Assembly (NCBI GenBank): GCA_001972305.1
Contig: BDDD01002364.1
Span: 124,001 to 188,000 of the forward strand
DNA from: Cephalotus follicularis
Lineage: Eukaryota; Streptophyta; Magnoliopsida; Oxalidales; Cephalotaceae
Reading direction: 5' to 3'
DNA: 64,000 nt
Positions 1 through 11,041 of the stretch are shown here, piece by piece. Each line of letters begins with the position of its first letter. Positions within the stretch are counted from its first letter, which is position 1. A program made the translations under genes and the position numbers. The notes beneath the pieces are model-generated. The model saw only the letters and a program-made list of their open reading frames with translations, was not told where the DNA came from and searched no databases.

Positions 1-327
1 AAATAATAAGTCCATAAGCGATGGGGCATATGGCTGCCCTGTCGTTGGCCTTCCACAATCATCATTGAATGGTGTGGATATATTGGGGATGGCGCCAGCC
101 AAAGTTCAGGTCCCCCGTATAACCATTTCTATTCAATTTTAGTGTGAGGTACACTGGAAGGAAATGATCATGTTTTGACACTCTGACAGGCCAAAGCGTG
201 TGGGTGTCAAAATGGATCTATTTCTTTGAGGGTTACGGGTTTTACTTATACCGGAATCTTATGGTTACCGTCATGCCAAAGCAAAAACCATAAGGGCCGG
301 GAGGCCGAATCAAGTATCGGATCTTAC
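1..327 (+). other. Copia-A 5' leader, left part
   Basis: This is untranslated leader of a Ty1/copia element. It is clearly homologous to the leader of copia-B1 (17,341-17,667) and, in reverse complement, to that of copia-B2 (about 33,030-33,363). The element is cut at 327 by Tekay-1 and resumes at 9,957. Three hairpins can be read: 79-89 with 111-121, 172-181 with 204-213, and 258-266 with 286-294. Each carries a CCAAAG or CCAAAGC motif in its loop. No LTR or primer site lies inside the window, so the 5' end of copia-A is off the left edge. No protein is encoded here. Confidence 0.8.
323..327. repeat. Target-site duplication CTTAC of Tekay-1
   Basis: CTTAC stands immediately left of the LTR terminus (TGTCACACC at 328) and again at 9,952-9,956, right after the other terminus (TTATTACA ending at 9,951). 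It is a 5-bp duplication, as LTR elements make. Removing 328-9,956 restores the copia-A leader, which matches copia-B1 across the join. Confidence 0.93.
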
Positions 328-2762
328 TGTCACACCCCATTTTAAAAAACATATATGATATCAACATAAATCTAGTATTAACCAAAACATATAAACTTTA
401 AAACTTTTGCAGAAGCACAACGTACTGGATTAAAAAGGGTAGTATGGGTAAAAAGGGTAGCATGCACACGCAGCCAATACTACGTGCTTAAGCTCGAAGT
501 ACAAGTTATATATTACATGCTCATATGTAAATATAACTACGGAGTGTAACTGTATTACAGTACAACAACATAACTATTACATAAACAACCTTAACATAAA
601 ACAACACTTCACTTCGGCAAATCTGTAGAGTAGGTATTAGCCGTTGTCTTCACTTGGCTAAGCAGGAAGATATGCATGATAAAGAAATATACGATGCAAC
701 ATGTATGACGGTTATCATTTTGAAACAGTTATATATATCTCAATATATAGGCAAACATGCCAAGTGGCTGCAACGATCAATCAACAAGAATACTGCACAA
801 GGGTACAGTCAAATAGTACAGTGGGTGTCCGATGACCAGTAAGGCATCAACCGTTGCTAACCCCTAGCCCACGGGAGCAAACTAGCTATCACCCCAACTC
901 CGCAGATGATAGGAGGTAAAACAATACTGCCGTCACTTGGCGGTACACGGTCTGCGATGCAGATCAGTATGGTGAATAAGCACTAGCCAACTCCTGGCAT
1001 GTAGGCTCACCACTGTAGTCAGTGATGACTCCTATCAATCAACTACAGAACTAGCAGAGACAAACAGTACAGACTATATAACAATATTACATATATATAT
1101 GATATGTAATATACAGTAGTTTCTTTTAGAGCAGTAAAACGGTAAAATACCATTTGTAAAACGGTAACAGTACCTCACTTAGAGGAAAACAGTGCAGTAT
1201 AACAGTAAACAATAGTGGTAAGACCAGTAGTTAATCTGCAGGTTTCTTTTGCAAAAAAAAACCTTAAAGTTTTGTGCACAAGGCACTTAGTGAGATACCA
1301 TGGCATTAGTATATACTTTGATCAAAATAGTAGGAAATATGCATTTGTATAACACTAGCATAGCAGCAATTACACAATTGCAGATCCATATCAGTAATAG
1401 TAATTCAAAAATTAAGCATTTGAGCAAAATAATAACATAACCACTCAACCATAATGCATGGCATTAGCAAGAATATACAAGTTGTTTTCTTGATGTAAAC
1501 AGTTACAATTAGTAGAGATTGACTATTAGGATCATCCCTTGTGAAACCAAATTCAATTTCATTCAATTCTGATTAAACAGTAGGCATTAGAGGCAAAATT
1601 GTCTCAGAACAGTCGGCTGTTTTCCTTCACAGTCCGTTGTTGCCTTGTACAGTTAGCTGTCCTATATGAATAGCCGGCTAGATTCATTGAGCAGTCGGCT
1701 ATTTACATTAAGAAGTAGACTGTCACTCGAGACAGTCGGTTGTCCAAGCCCATGTTTGTTTTCAGCAGAAACAGAGTATGCATAAAAACAAACATTAAGT
1801 CATTCCAATCAGCATGCAAACGTATACAACTATCAAAACACAATATGCATACTACAAAGTTCAAAATCATGTCATAAATCCCTTCTACCTACCTCAAAAG
1901 CTATCCCAGAATCAGTTGAAATGATTCCTCTCTTTAAGTTCCAACTCTTCACTTTCAACCAACACTTCAACAACCAACAGCAGCCTATAAGTGCATGTTA
2001 ACAGTAGGTATATATACACGAAATCGGTACATATATACCACTGAACACTATAACATTAACTGAATTCAAGAACAACATAAGCTTACCAACTTCCCAGCTT
2101 CTCTTCCAAGTTTTAACTTCACTTGAATTTCAATTCCTCATGCACACACAACAGAAGATAACTTCTCTCCTTCAACGTTTCCAACACTCAACATTATTCA
2201 AGAATAGCTGATATAAAGGAATTCGTCCAAGGAATTCAACTGATTCCTTTAACTCCAACTTTTGCTCTTTTCTTAGTCTCTCTCTAACTCACTGATTTGT
2301 TTCATTTGACAGGTTGTAGAGGCTCAGAGACACCAATGCATTAGTATACTCAGTCTATGACAAGTCCATGCCACTTAACCTTGTCAAATCCATCATCTCA
2401 CACTTGTCCTCAAAGCAACACGCCACACTCTATTTTCATGCAACACGTAGCCTTCCTGTCCAGACTTCACCAGTCGACTGTTTTTAACTGGCAGTCGGCT
2501 GTCACCGCTTACCTTCCAGTCGACTGCTCCCCTGTGACAGTCGGTTGTGTTCTGTACAAAACAACCAGTCGGCTGTTTTTACAAACAGTCGGCTATCCAA
2601 CTATTCGCACCACAACACACTTGAACTCAAGCCTTGCATTTAACCCAAAAAAACCATACAACAACCATTGAAACATAACACTTGGACATTAAATCTCAAT
2701 TAAATGCATATTTTATTTATTAATGGTACAATATACATTAATTGAAATTTGCGGTTATTACA
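328..2762 (-). repeat. Tekay-1 3' LTR
   Basis: Runs from TGTCACACCCC at 328 to GCGGTTATTACA ending at 2,762 and pairs with 7,460-9,951. In element orientation it begins TGTAATAACC. It contains two clusters of the CAGTCGACTG-type near-palindrome (1,610-1,742 and 2,471-2,595). The open frame at 2,357-2,671 is only a translation of the second cluster and its surroundings, not a gene. Confidence 0.95.
1610..1742. repeat. Array of CAGTCGGCTG-type near-palindromes, 20-21 bp spacing
   Basis: Ten-base units begin at 1,610, 1,630, 1,650, 1,671, 1,692, 1,713 and 1,733, giving steps of 20, 20, 21, 21, 21 and 20. Units vary around CAGTCGACTG or CAGTCGGCTG; the sequence between them is not repeated. The right LTR has eight units at 8,778, 8,798, 8,818, 8,839, 8,860, 8,881, 8,902 and 8,922, so one unit has been lost here. 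A second cluster in the same LTR starts at 2,471, 2,492, 2,517, 2,538, 2,566 and 2,586. Confidence 0.88.
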
Positions 2763-2778
2763 TTCCTCGAATTTCATT

Positions 2779-3498
2779 TTACATTCCAAACAGGTGAGGA
2801 AAAGTTTCAACCATGTCCGCTTCACGTTCCCAGGTCGCTTCATCAACCCCATGGAACTGCCACAATACTTTCACCATCGGAGTAGTCTTATTCCGTAGCA
2901 CCTTCTCTTGCCTATCTAGTATCCGCATCGGTCGTTCCTCATACGACAACTTATCACTGAGAAACCAAGGGTCATTGCTCAAGATATGAGATGGATCCAG
3001 AACGTATTTCCTTAACATGGAAACATGAAATACATTATGCACATTCGATACATTGGGCGGTAGCGCTATCTTGTAAGCAACTTCCCCAATTCGGTCCAGT
3101 ATCTCATACGGTCCAACAACCTTGGGGCTAATTTCCCTTTCACTACAAACCTGTGTATACCTTTCGAAGGAGAGACTCTAAAAAACACATGGTCTCCTAT
3201 TTTGAATTCCATATTCCTTCTCCTTCTGTCATCATAGCTCTTCTGCCGATCTTGTGTAGCGAGTAATCTCTTCCTGATTATCTCCACTTTATCAGTAGTC
3301 TCTTGGACGATATCAGGTCCCAACACTTGCCTTTCCCCACTTCATCCCAGCATACTGGTGATCGACACTTCCGTCCATACAGGGCTTCATACGGAGCCAT
3401 CCCAATCTGGTATGGTAGCTGTTGTTGTAGGAGAATTCTATGAGTGGTATGTGATCCTCCCAACTCCCAGCGAAATCTATGACACAAGCACGGAGCAT
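2779..3498 (-). pseudogene. Tekay-1 integrase C-terminus and chromodomain (broken)
   Basis: Three overlapping frames together cover the end of the polyprotein. The segment at about 3,278-3,498 carries the end of the catalytic core ([18 protein letters not shown]). The segment at 3,066-3,326 carries the basic region after it (ending RRRRNMEFKIGDHVFF). The 87-residue frame at 2,779-3,042 holds the typical VFHVSMLRKYV stretch followed by a chromodomain with the conserved EEATWE-type core (read here as DEATWEREADM). In this lineage the chromodomain directs integration to particular chromatin. Frameshifts near 3,060 and 3,320 separate the pieces, so no intact enzyme is made. Confidence 0.9.
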
Positions 3499-4023
3499 AT
3501 CCTCAAGAGTCTGTATAGTGTGCTCTGACTATCCATCAGTCTGGGGGTGAAATGTAGTGCTGAAATTTAAGGTTGTTCCCAATGCTGTTTGGAACTTCTT
3601 CAAGAACCTTGAAGTAAACCTCGCATCACAGTCACACACAATGCTGACCGGCACACCATGTAACCTCACAATCTCCCGGATATATAATCGAGCCAACTTC
3701 TCGATCGAATACGTCATGTTCATCAAAAGAAAATGTGCAGACTTAGTCAGTCTATCCACTACACCCACACTGCTTCCTTCCCATTCTGTGACCTCGGCAA
3801 GCCAGATACGAATTCCATGGTCACATGCTCCCACTTCCACTGGTAAAGGTTGTAACATTTCGGTAGGCTTTTGATGTTCAGCCTTCACTCCCTGACAAGT
3901 CAGACATCTCGTTACATACAAGGTAATGTCACTCTTCATCCCACACCACCAGTGGTTCCTCTTCAGGTCATGCCACATCTTAGAGCTTCCTGGATGAACA
4001 CTATACTGTGATTTATGAGCTTG
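3499..4023 (-). pseudogene. Tekay-1 integrase zinc finger and catalytic core (broken)
   Basis: Reading leftwards from 4,023, the frame gives a histidine-containing start (HKSQYSVHPGSSKMWHDLK) and then a CLTC pair, which form the HHCC zinc finger. Next come the core around VVDRLTKSAHFL and the second catalytic aspartate region (SIVCDCDARFTSRF). The catalytic glutamate region ([12 protein letters not shown]) follows a TAG stop just left of 3,529. The first catalytic aspartate cannot be found, because the stretch before VVDRL reads out of frame (GIRIWLAEVTEW). Another stop separates this segment from RNase H at 4,024. Confidence 0.9.
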
Positions 4024-4719
4024 CTACAGTAGCTCATTCCTTATACCTTCATCAACAGGAACACAAACTCTTCCACGGAACCTCAAGATGCCATCCGAAT
4101 GTATGGCAAATTCAGAGTCAGGATCTGAACCCAGATTCTCCCGAACATTCGACAACTCGGTGTCATTGTACCGAGCATTAAGAATATGGTCAAGCAGTTC
4201 CGGTTGTGCTCTAAGACTCGCCACAATCACTCCTCGGGAAACCATGAACGGATTCCATCTCTGAAAATCCTCTAAAAGTTTCCACTGTAAAACCATCACA
4301 CCGGCTATCATTGCCTTGCGACTCAAAGCATCAGCTACAACATTAGCTTTGCCCGGGTGGTATTGGATGCTACAATTATAGTCATTAAAGAACTCCACCC
4401 ACCTTCGTTGTCTCATATTTAGCTCCTTCTGAGAAAACAAATATTTTAAGCTCTTGTGGTCAGTAAAGATCTCAAACTGGGCACCATATAGATAGTGTCT
4501 CCACTTCTGTAATGCAAACATTATGGCTGCTAACTCAAGATCATGTACGGGATAGTTCTCATCGTACGGCTTCAACTTCCTTGATGCATAAGCTATCACG
4601 TGACCACACTGCATAAGGACACAACCCAGTCCTTTCCCAGAAGCATCGCTATATACAATAAACCCCTCATTACCCTCAGGTAATGCCAACACTGGAGCCA
4701 AAACTAGCCAACTCTTCAA
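4024..4719 (-). pseudogene. Tekay-1 RNase H domain
   Basis: A 231-residue frame with a recognisable Ty3/gypsy RNase H: YSDAS near the start, then [20 protein letters not shown] and [10 protein letters not shown], which are the acidic active-site regions in their usual order. It is followed by the linker towards integrase. The domain looks complete, but it is cut off by a stop at its end and separated from RT by frame disruption between 4,720 and 4,877. It would degrade the RNA strand of the RNA:DNA hybrid in an active element. Confidence 0.92.
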
Positions 4720-4877
4720 CTCTTGGAAACTTGCTTCACAAGCATCATCCCAATCCCACTTGCTTTCTTTTGAGTTAACCGAGTCAATGGACTCGCAAGC
4801 TTCGAAAACCCTTCGATAAACCTTCGGTAGTGGCCAGCCAAACCCAAGAAACTATGAACTTCTGTAACATTACTCGG

Positions 4878-5702
4878 TTAGGGCCAATCCACAATACTTG
4901 CTATCTTCGAAGGATCTACAGACATGCCGTCACCTGAAACAATATGACCGAGAAAAGTCACATGGTCCAGCCAAAACTCACACTTGTTGAACTTCGCATA
5001 CAACTGCTCCTTTTGCAAGGTTTTCAACACAATCTGGAGATGTCGCATATGTTCCTCCACAATCCTGGAGTAAATTAGGATGTCGTCTAAGAAGATAACG
5101 ACGAACTAATCAAGGTAGGGTTGTAACACCCTGTTCATCAAGCACATAAAAGCTACAGGAGCATTAGTCAAACAAAAAGGCAGAATCAGAAACTCATAGT
5201 GCCCATATCTGGTTTGAAAAGCAGTCTTTTCCACATCTCCCTCATGAATCCTCAACTGATGGTAACATGTCCTCAGCTCAAGTTTGGAGAACACAGTTGA
5301 GCATTGCAACTGGTCGAACAACTCCTCGATATGAGGTAGAGGGTAATTGTTCTTCACTGTCACTTGATTCAGCAGTCTGTAATCGATGCATAACCTCATC
5401 GATCCATCCTTCTTCTTCACAAACAAGACCGGTGCTCCCCACGGTGACACACTCGGTCTGATAAAACCCTTGTCAAGGTAGTCCTGCAATTGAGTCTTCA
5501 ACTCCTTCAACTCCGAAGGAGCCATTTTGTAAGGAGCTTTAGATATCAGAGTCGTTCCAGGTAACAGCTCAATACTGAACTCCATGTCTCGTTCCGGTGG
5601 CAAAGAAACAAGATCATCTGGAAAAATATCAGGAAAGTCACAAACAACAGGTATCTGTTCCAGACTAGGTATACCTTTTGTATGATCAATGACATACACC
5701 AA
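4878..5702 (-). pseudogene. Tekay-1 reverse transcriptase (dead)
   Basis: The 198-residue frame at 5,106-5,702 carries [34 protein letters not shown] and [15 protein letters not shown]. The first catalytic box reads [13 protein letters not shown], with glutamate where the family has aspartate. A TAG stop just before 5,106 precedes a good FLDDILIYS box, and the next frame (4,878-5,060) continues with [19 protein letters not shown]. The active-site change plus the stop rule out function. The order agrees with gag-PR-RT-RH-INT. Confidence 0.93.
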
Positions 5703-6196
5703 GTAACCTTCACATCCACGCTTGAGATACTTCTATGCTCGAGTATAAGAAATGATAGGAGCAAAAACCTTCTTCTCCCCGATAAACTTACATCAGTCCC
5801 ATCAGGCATATAGAAAGTCATCATCTTGTTGTAGCAGTCAACACTCGCATGATGAGTATAAAGCCAGTCCATTCCCAAGATAACATCAAAATCATGGGTA
5901 GACAACATAATTAGATCAGCAGATAACTGAACCCTAGCTATCGTGATCCCACAGTCACGTATCACAGTATCAGATAACAAACTATTCCCAGTTGGAGTAT
6001 TCACCTCCAGAACATAAGGCAAACAAGCAGGAACACAATGCAAATCATATAGAAAACATGATGCAATGAATGAATGTGTAGCACCAGGGTCAATCAGAAC
6101 TCTAGCCGAAATACCAGATATAAAGATGGTACCTCCCATAACAGAAGTAAACTCTGGTACGTCATCCTTAGACAAGGTATAGACTCTACCTTTCAT
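5703..6196 (-). pseudogene. Tekay-1 aspartic protease
   Basis: The frame starting at 6,196 reads GRVYTLSKDDVPE and then the active site VLIDPGATHSFIA at about residues 33-45, followed by DFDVILGMDWL about 60 residues on. DPG replaces the textbook DSG, but Tekay-2 has the same DPG, so I take it as a family trait rather than damage. The frame drifts away from the protease/RT linker after about residue 145 because of a frameshift. Confidence 0.88.
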
Positions 6197-6265
6197 AACA
6201 GCTTTTCCTAAATCTCTTCGTAATTGGTTTGCCGCTCCACTACCACTTGCTCCAGTACCTCCTTG

Positions 6266-7397
6266 CTAAGCCCTCACAATCGGACAGTCCTTCAGTTGAT
6301 GATTTGGCGAACACAATCGCAAACACCTCCCCAATTTCTTCCAGTAACCACTCTCATTGTGGCTAGGTAACCCACAAAAACTACACCCTCCTGAATTCTG
6401 TTTATCACTTCGGTTTGGTGTTTGGGAATGAGAAGCGTTCCTTTGTCCCTTGTTTTCGGACCTTGAAGAACCCGCGGGATCATTACTTCCTTGTCGGTTT
6501 GAAGTAGCAGGCTTCGATTGAGATCCACGAGATCTCTCCATCCTTCTCTCATTAGCATCAGCTTCCAGAATTCTCAACTTTTCTATCATGTCAACAAAGG
6601 AAGACAACTATAAAGCAACCAGTCTGGATCGGATGTCCGGCCTCAACCCTTTCAAAAACGTCCGCATATTTCTGGATTCTCCCTCCACAAGATAAGGCGT
6701 GTGTCTCTATGAAACGGGTCTGATATTGAGCTACTGTCATGTCTCCTTGACGCAACTCCAGTAATTTTGTCTCCCTCCTGTCCCGCTCCAACTGTGATAC
6801 ATAAGCATCACTGAACTCGAACTGAAATCTGTCCCAAGATCGGTCAAGATGCATGGATTCCCACTTCGCTTCTATCAGCTCCCACCAATGGGTAGCTTCT
6901 CCCCATAAGTGGTACACAGAAAAATTCAGCTTTTGTTCATCAGTACACCCAAGAGCATCAAAAAATTTCTCCATGTCCCTCATCCATTGTCTTGCCATGG
7001 TAGCATCCAACTCCCCTTTGAACATAGGAGGATTCTATCGCATGAATCGCTCCAAGTCTCTCCCAAATCTGTCAGTCTGGTACACCTCGGGAGATTGTTG
7101 GTATGCTTGATTCACTTCATACATCTAACGCAACTGATCCATGTTCGCTGCATTAGCCTGAATTTGCTGTTGAAAGAGATCCGCCATGCGGTCAAAGTTA
7201 CTTCTTTCATCAGGCATTTGTGGCATATTACCTTCCACATTCATCTGTGGAGTATTCCTTCCTTCGTTTGCTTGTGGAACATCACCATGTGCTTGCGGTG
7301 TATTTTCCTCGGCCCTAGGCCTTCTCCGCCTTCCTCTTCGGAGATCCAGTCTATTTCCTATAATGAAATGGCATTTCATCATCAGCAAACAAATCAC
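6266..7397 (-). pseudogene. Tekay-1 gag (broken)
   Basis: Three pieces are visible. The N-terminal arm is rich in basic and acidic residues (7,125-7,397, with MDLRRGRRRRPRAEE-like text). The capsid-like core has WWELIEAKWE and LRQGDMTVAQYQTRF (6,591-7,025). The C-terminal part has zinc knuckles (6,266-6,607). The first knuckle reads CSFCGLPSHNESGYW, so its last cysteine is a tyrosine; Tekay-2 keeps that cysteine (ETDCW). A stop follows MDQLR near 7,125, and a frameshift lies near 6,700. Confidence 0.9.
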
Positions 7398-7443
7398 TTA
7401 ACTTTCCAAGAAACTTATCCCAGCTTGAGCATATAAGGAATAT

Positions 7444-7455
7444 GCTCTGATACCA
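7444..7455 (-). promoter_or_regulatory. Tekay-1 primer-binding site, tRNA-iMet type
   Basis: The plus strand reads GCTCTGATACCA, so the element strand reads TGGTATCAGAGC, the complement of the initiator tRNA-Met 3' end. It lies four bases inside the 5' LTR boundary at 7,460. Confidence 0.92.
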
Positions 7456-7459
7456 CGTT

Positions 7460-9951
7460 TGTCACACCCAGTTTTAACAAACATATATGATATCAACATA
7501 AATCCAGTATTAACCAAAACACATAAACTTTCAAACATTTGCGAAAGCACAACGTAATGGATTAAAAAGGGTAGCATGCACACGTAGCCCATACTACGTG
7601 CTTAAGCTTGAAGTACAAGTTATATATTACATGCTCATATGTAAATATAACTACGGAGTGTAACTGTATTACAGTACAACAACATAACTATTACATAAAC
7701 AACCTTAAGATAAAACAGAAGCCTCCCAGCGCGGCTTCAGCAGCTACTCCACTTCACTTCGGCAAATCTGTAGAGTAGGTATTAGCCGTTGTCCTCACTT
7801 GGCTAAGCAAGAAGATATGCATGATAAAGAAATATATGATGCAACATGTATGACAGTTGTCATTTTGAAACAGTTATATATATCTCAATATATAAGCAAA
7901 CATGCCAAGTGGCTACAATGATCAATCAACAAGAATACCGCACAAGGGTACAGTCAAACAGTACAGTGGTTGTCCAAAGACCAGTAAGGCATCAACTGTT
8001 GCTAACCCCTAGCCTACGGGAGCAACCTAGCTATCACCCCAACTCCACAAATGATAGGAGGTAAAACAGTACTGTCGACACTTGGTGGGTAGCTAACAGT
8101 ACACGGTCTGCGATGCAGATCAGTATGGTGAATAAGCACTAGCCAACTCCTGGCACGTAGGCTCAAAGCTGTAGTCAGTGATGACTCCTATCACTCAACT
8201 ACAGAACTAGCAGAGACAAATAGTACAGTACAGTATAACAGTATTACATATATATCTGATATGTAATATACAGTAGTTTCTTTTGGAACAGTAAAACAGT
8301 AGAATACCATTTGTAAAATGGTAACAATACCTCACTTAGAGGAAAACAGTACAATATAACAGTAAACAGTAGTGGTAAGACTAGTAGTTAATCTGGAGGT
8401 TTCTTTTGCAAACAAAAACCTTAAAGTTGTGTGCACAAGGCACTTAGTGAGCAAAATTATTGATACCATAGTATTAGTATATACATTGATCAAAACAGTA
8501 GGAAATATGCACTTGTATAACACTAGCATAGCAGCAATTACACAGTTGCAGATCCATATCAATAACAGTAATTCAAGAATTAAGCATTTGAGCAAAATAA
8601 TAACATAACCACTCAACCATAATACATGGCATTATCAAGAATATACAAGTTGTTTTCTTGCTGTAAACAGTTACAATTAGTAGAGATTGACTATTAGGAT
8701 CATCCCTTATGAAACCAAATTCAATTTCATTCAATTCAGATTAAAAAGTAGGCATTATAGGCAAAATTGTCTCAGAACAGTCGGCTGTTTTCCTTCACAG
8801 TCGGATGTTGCCTTGCACAGTCGGTTGTTCTATATGAATAGCCGACTGGATTCATTGAGCAGTCGGTTGTTTATTCCAAACAGTCGGATGTTTACATTAA
8901 AAAGTCGACTATCACTTGAGACAGTCGGCTGTCCACGATCAGGTTCGTTTTCAGCAGAAACAGAGTATGCAAAAAAACAAACATTAAGCCATTCCAAACA
9001 GCATGCAAACGTATACAACTATCAAAACACAGTATGCATACGACATAGTTCAGAATCATGTCATAAATTCCTTCTACCTACCTCAAAAGCTATCCTAGAA
9101 TCAGTTGAAATGATTCCTCTCTTTAAGTTCCAACTCTTCACTTTCAACCAACACTTCAACAACCAACAGCAGTCTATGTGTGCATGTTAACAGTAGGTAT
9201 ATATACATGAAATCAGTACATATATACCACTGAACACTATAACAGTAACTGAATTCAAGAACAACAGAAGCTTACCAACTTCCCAGCTTCTCTTCCAAGT
9301 TTTAACTCCACTTGAACTTCAATTCCTCATGCACACACAACAGAAGATAACTTCTTTCCTTCAACGTTTCCAACACTCAAGATCATTCAAGAACAGCTTA
9401 TATAAAGGAATTCATCCAAGGAATTCAACTGATTCCTTTAACTCCGACTTTTGCTCTTTTCTTCGTCTCTCTCTAAATCACTGATTTGTTTCATTTGATA
9501 GGTTACAGAGGCTCAGAGACAACAATGCATCAGTATACTCAGTCTGTGACACGTCCATGCCACTTAACCTTGTGAAATCCGTCGTCTCACACATGTCCTC
9601 ATAGAAACACACCACACTCTATTTTCATGCAACACGTAGTCTTCCTGTCCAGACTCCGCCAGTCGACTGTTTTTAATTGGCAGTCGGCTGTCACCGCTTA
9701 CCTTCCAGTCTACTGCTCCCCTGTGATAGTCGGCTGTGTTCTGTACAAAACAACCAGACGGTTGTTTTTACAAACAGCTGGGTGTCTAACTATTCACACC
9801 ACAACACACTTGAACTCAAGCCTTGCATTTAACCCAACAAAACCATACAACAACCATTGAGACATAACACTTGGACATTATATATCAATTGAATGCATAT
9901 TTTATTAATTAATGGTACAATATACAGTAATTGTAATTTACGGTTATTACA
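7460..9951 (-). repeat. Tekay-1 5' LTR
   Basis: Pairs with 328-2,762. It starts TGTCACACCCAG and ends TTATTACA. It contains a complete eight-unit palindrome array (8,778-8,931) and a second cluster around 9,660-9,785. It is slightly longer than its partner, and small differences run throughout. Short frames inside it (for example 8,687-9,190 and 9,627-9,860) are not conserved between the two LTRs and are not genes. Confidence 0.95.
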
Positions 9952-9956
9952 CTTAC

Positions 9957-10251
9957 ATATGGGCAAGAGGTCCTAATGTAAATTGGTATTCATACCTACC
10001 TATTAAGATATTATGGTTTGCACAGCCTAAATAGGGACCATAGTATCGTGGATAGATTCTGATCCCCACTAGGAAGCGAGAGGCTTCCCGATTTCCACAT
10101 GGGTGTGTGGGATACGATTAGAATGGTGGGAGGAGCCATGATTACAAAAGACCAAGTGTTATGGTAATAATATAAATGGAATGATTTGCTAATTAATCTC
10201 TCTCTTGTTTCCTCTTTTATAGGTTTCTAGTTATCACCATATTCTGCGACA
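9957..10251 (+). other. Copia-A leader, right part
   Basis: Resumes the copia-A leader after Tekay-1 and matches copia-B1 from about 17,668. It contains a hairpin around GGGCAAGAGG (base paired by TTACAT/ATGTAA, interrupted by the Tekay insertion) and an 11-bp hairpin (10,007-10,017 with 10,037-10,047). A pyrimidine-rich run followed by TATAGGTTTCTAG near 10,210-10,231 resembles a 3' splice site just before the gag start. The same arrangement occurs before gag in B1 and B2. Confidence 0.75.
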
Positions 10252-11041
10252 ATGTCAGTTGGCATAGCACTTTCACGCGTTCTTGAAATGAACAAGTTTA
10301 CTGGTCCTATCTTCTTGGATTGGAAACACAATCTGCGCTTAGCACTCACGAGCATGAAGCTTGCTCATGTGATGACTGAGAGCCGCCCTAAACTGGGAGC
10401 CAACCCGTCGGATGAGCTTAAGGCCAAGAGGGCCAAATGGATAGATGGGATGAGCAAGCTCGTTGCATAGAGATTTCGAGTATGGTCCCGAAATTGCAAA
10501 GACAACACAAGAAGCTTGATACCCTAGGAGCTATACTTCTCCGTCTTTAAGAGTTGTATGGATCCCGATCGAGGACTGAGCTATTTAACTTGTCCCGTCA
10601 GCTCTTCTACAAGAAGATGGCCAAGGGATCTTCAGTCCAGGCACATGGATTGAAGATGATTGATCTTATTGAGCAGCTGGCTCAATTAGATCTCACCATG
10701 GACAATGATTTCTACATTGACCTGGTGCTTTCATCTCTCCCTCGATCATACTCCCAGATCATCACAAATTTCTACATGAACAAGGTGGATACTAATCTGC
10801 CTGAACTTGTGGAAATGCTTCGTAGGTCCGAAGCTGACATGGACCACGGGAGGTCCAAGTTGAATGTGATGTTTCTTCCTTCTACTTATTCCCGGACAGC
10901 TCCAAGAGGGAGCGGATCGAGAGGATCCACTTCCAAGGGCATGACGCCCGTGAAACCTAAAGGGAAGAAGAAGAAATGGAGAAAAGCAGCTGAGTCGGTG
11001 GGACCAGCTGTTGGGGGATCTATCCTTGATATGATCCGATA
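10252..11041 (+). pseudogene. Copia-A gag
   Basis: ATG at 10,252 (MSVGIALSRVLEMNKFTGP) opens a Ty1/copia gag of the UBN2 type: FLDWKHNLRLALTSMKLAHVM, then, after an early stop at about 10,470, LFNLSRQLFYKKMAKGSSV, IDLVLSSLPRSYSQIITNFYMN and a basic tail (KPKGKKKKWRK). The motifs are in canonical order and spacing. A TAG after residue 72, a frame disruption near 10,550 and another TAG at about 11,041 make it a pseudogene. Gag would form the virus-like particle. Confidence 0.9.

Larger units (their letters stand above)
328..9951 (-). mobile_element. Tekay-1: complete, inactive Ty3/gypsy chromovirus
   Basis: A Tekay/Del-lineage LTR retrotransposon, reading leftwards. It has two LTRs of about 2.4-2.5 kb with termini TGTAATAACC and GGGTGTGACA in element orientation, a tRNA-iMet primer site, and the order gag, protease, RT, RNase H, integrase, chromodomain. 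The CTTAC duplication brackets it. Every coding segment is interrupted by stops or frameshifts, and the RT has lost a catalytic aspartate. The polypurine tract expected beside the 3' LTR is absent; compare Tekay-2, where it is present. The LTRs differ visibly from each other, so this is an old insertion. It sits in the leader of copia-A. Confidence 0.95.

Noticed and set aside
6113..6130. DPG instead of DSG as protease damage
   Set aside because: Tekay-2 has the same DPG; it appears to be normal for this family.
6853..7436. Plus-strand frames of 85 and 175 residues inside Tekay-1
   Set aside because: They are shadows of the gag gene on the minus strand.
7444..7455. tRNA gene suggested by TGGTATCAGAGC words (also 16,496, 34,617, 53,714)
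   Set aside because: Only the 3' complement of tRNA-iMet is present, always directly beside an LTR: these are primer-binding sites.
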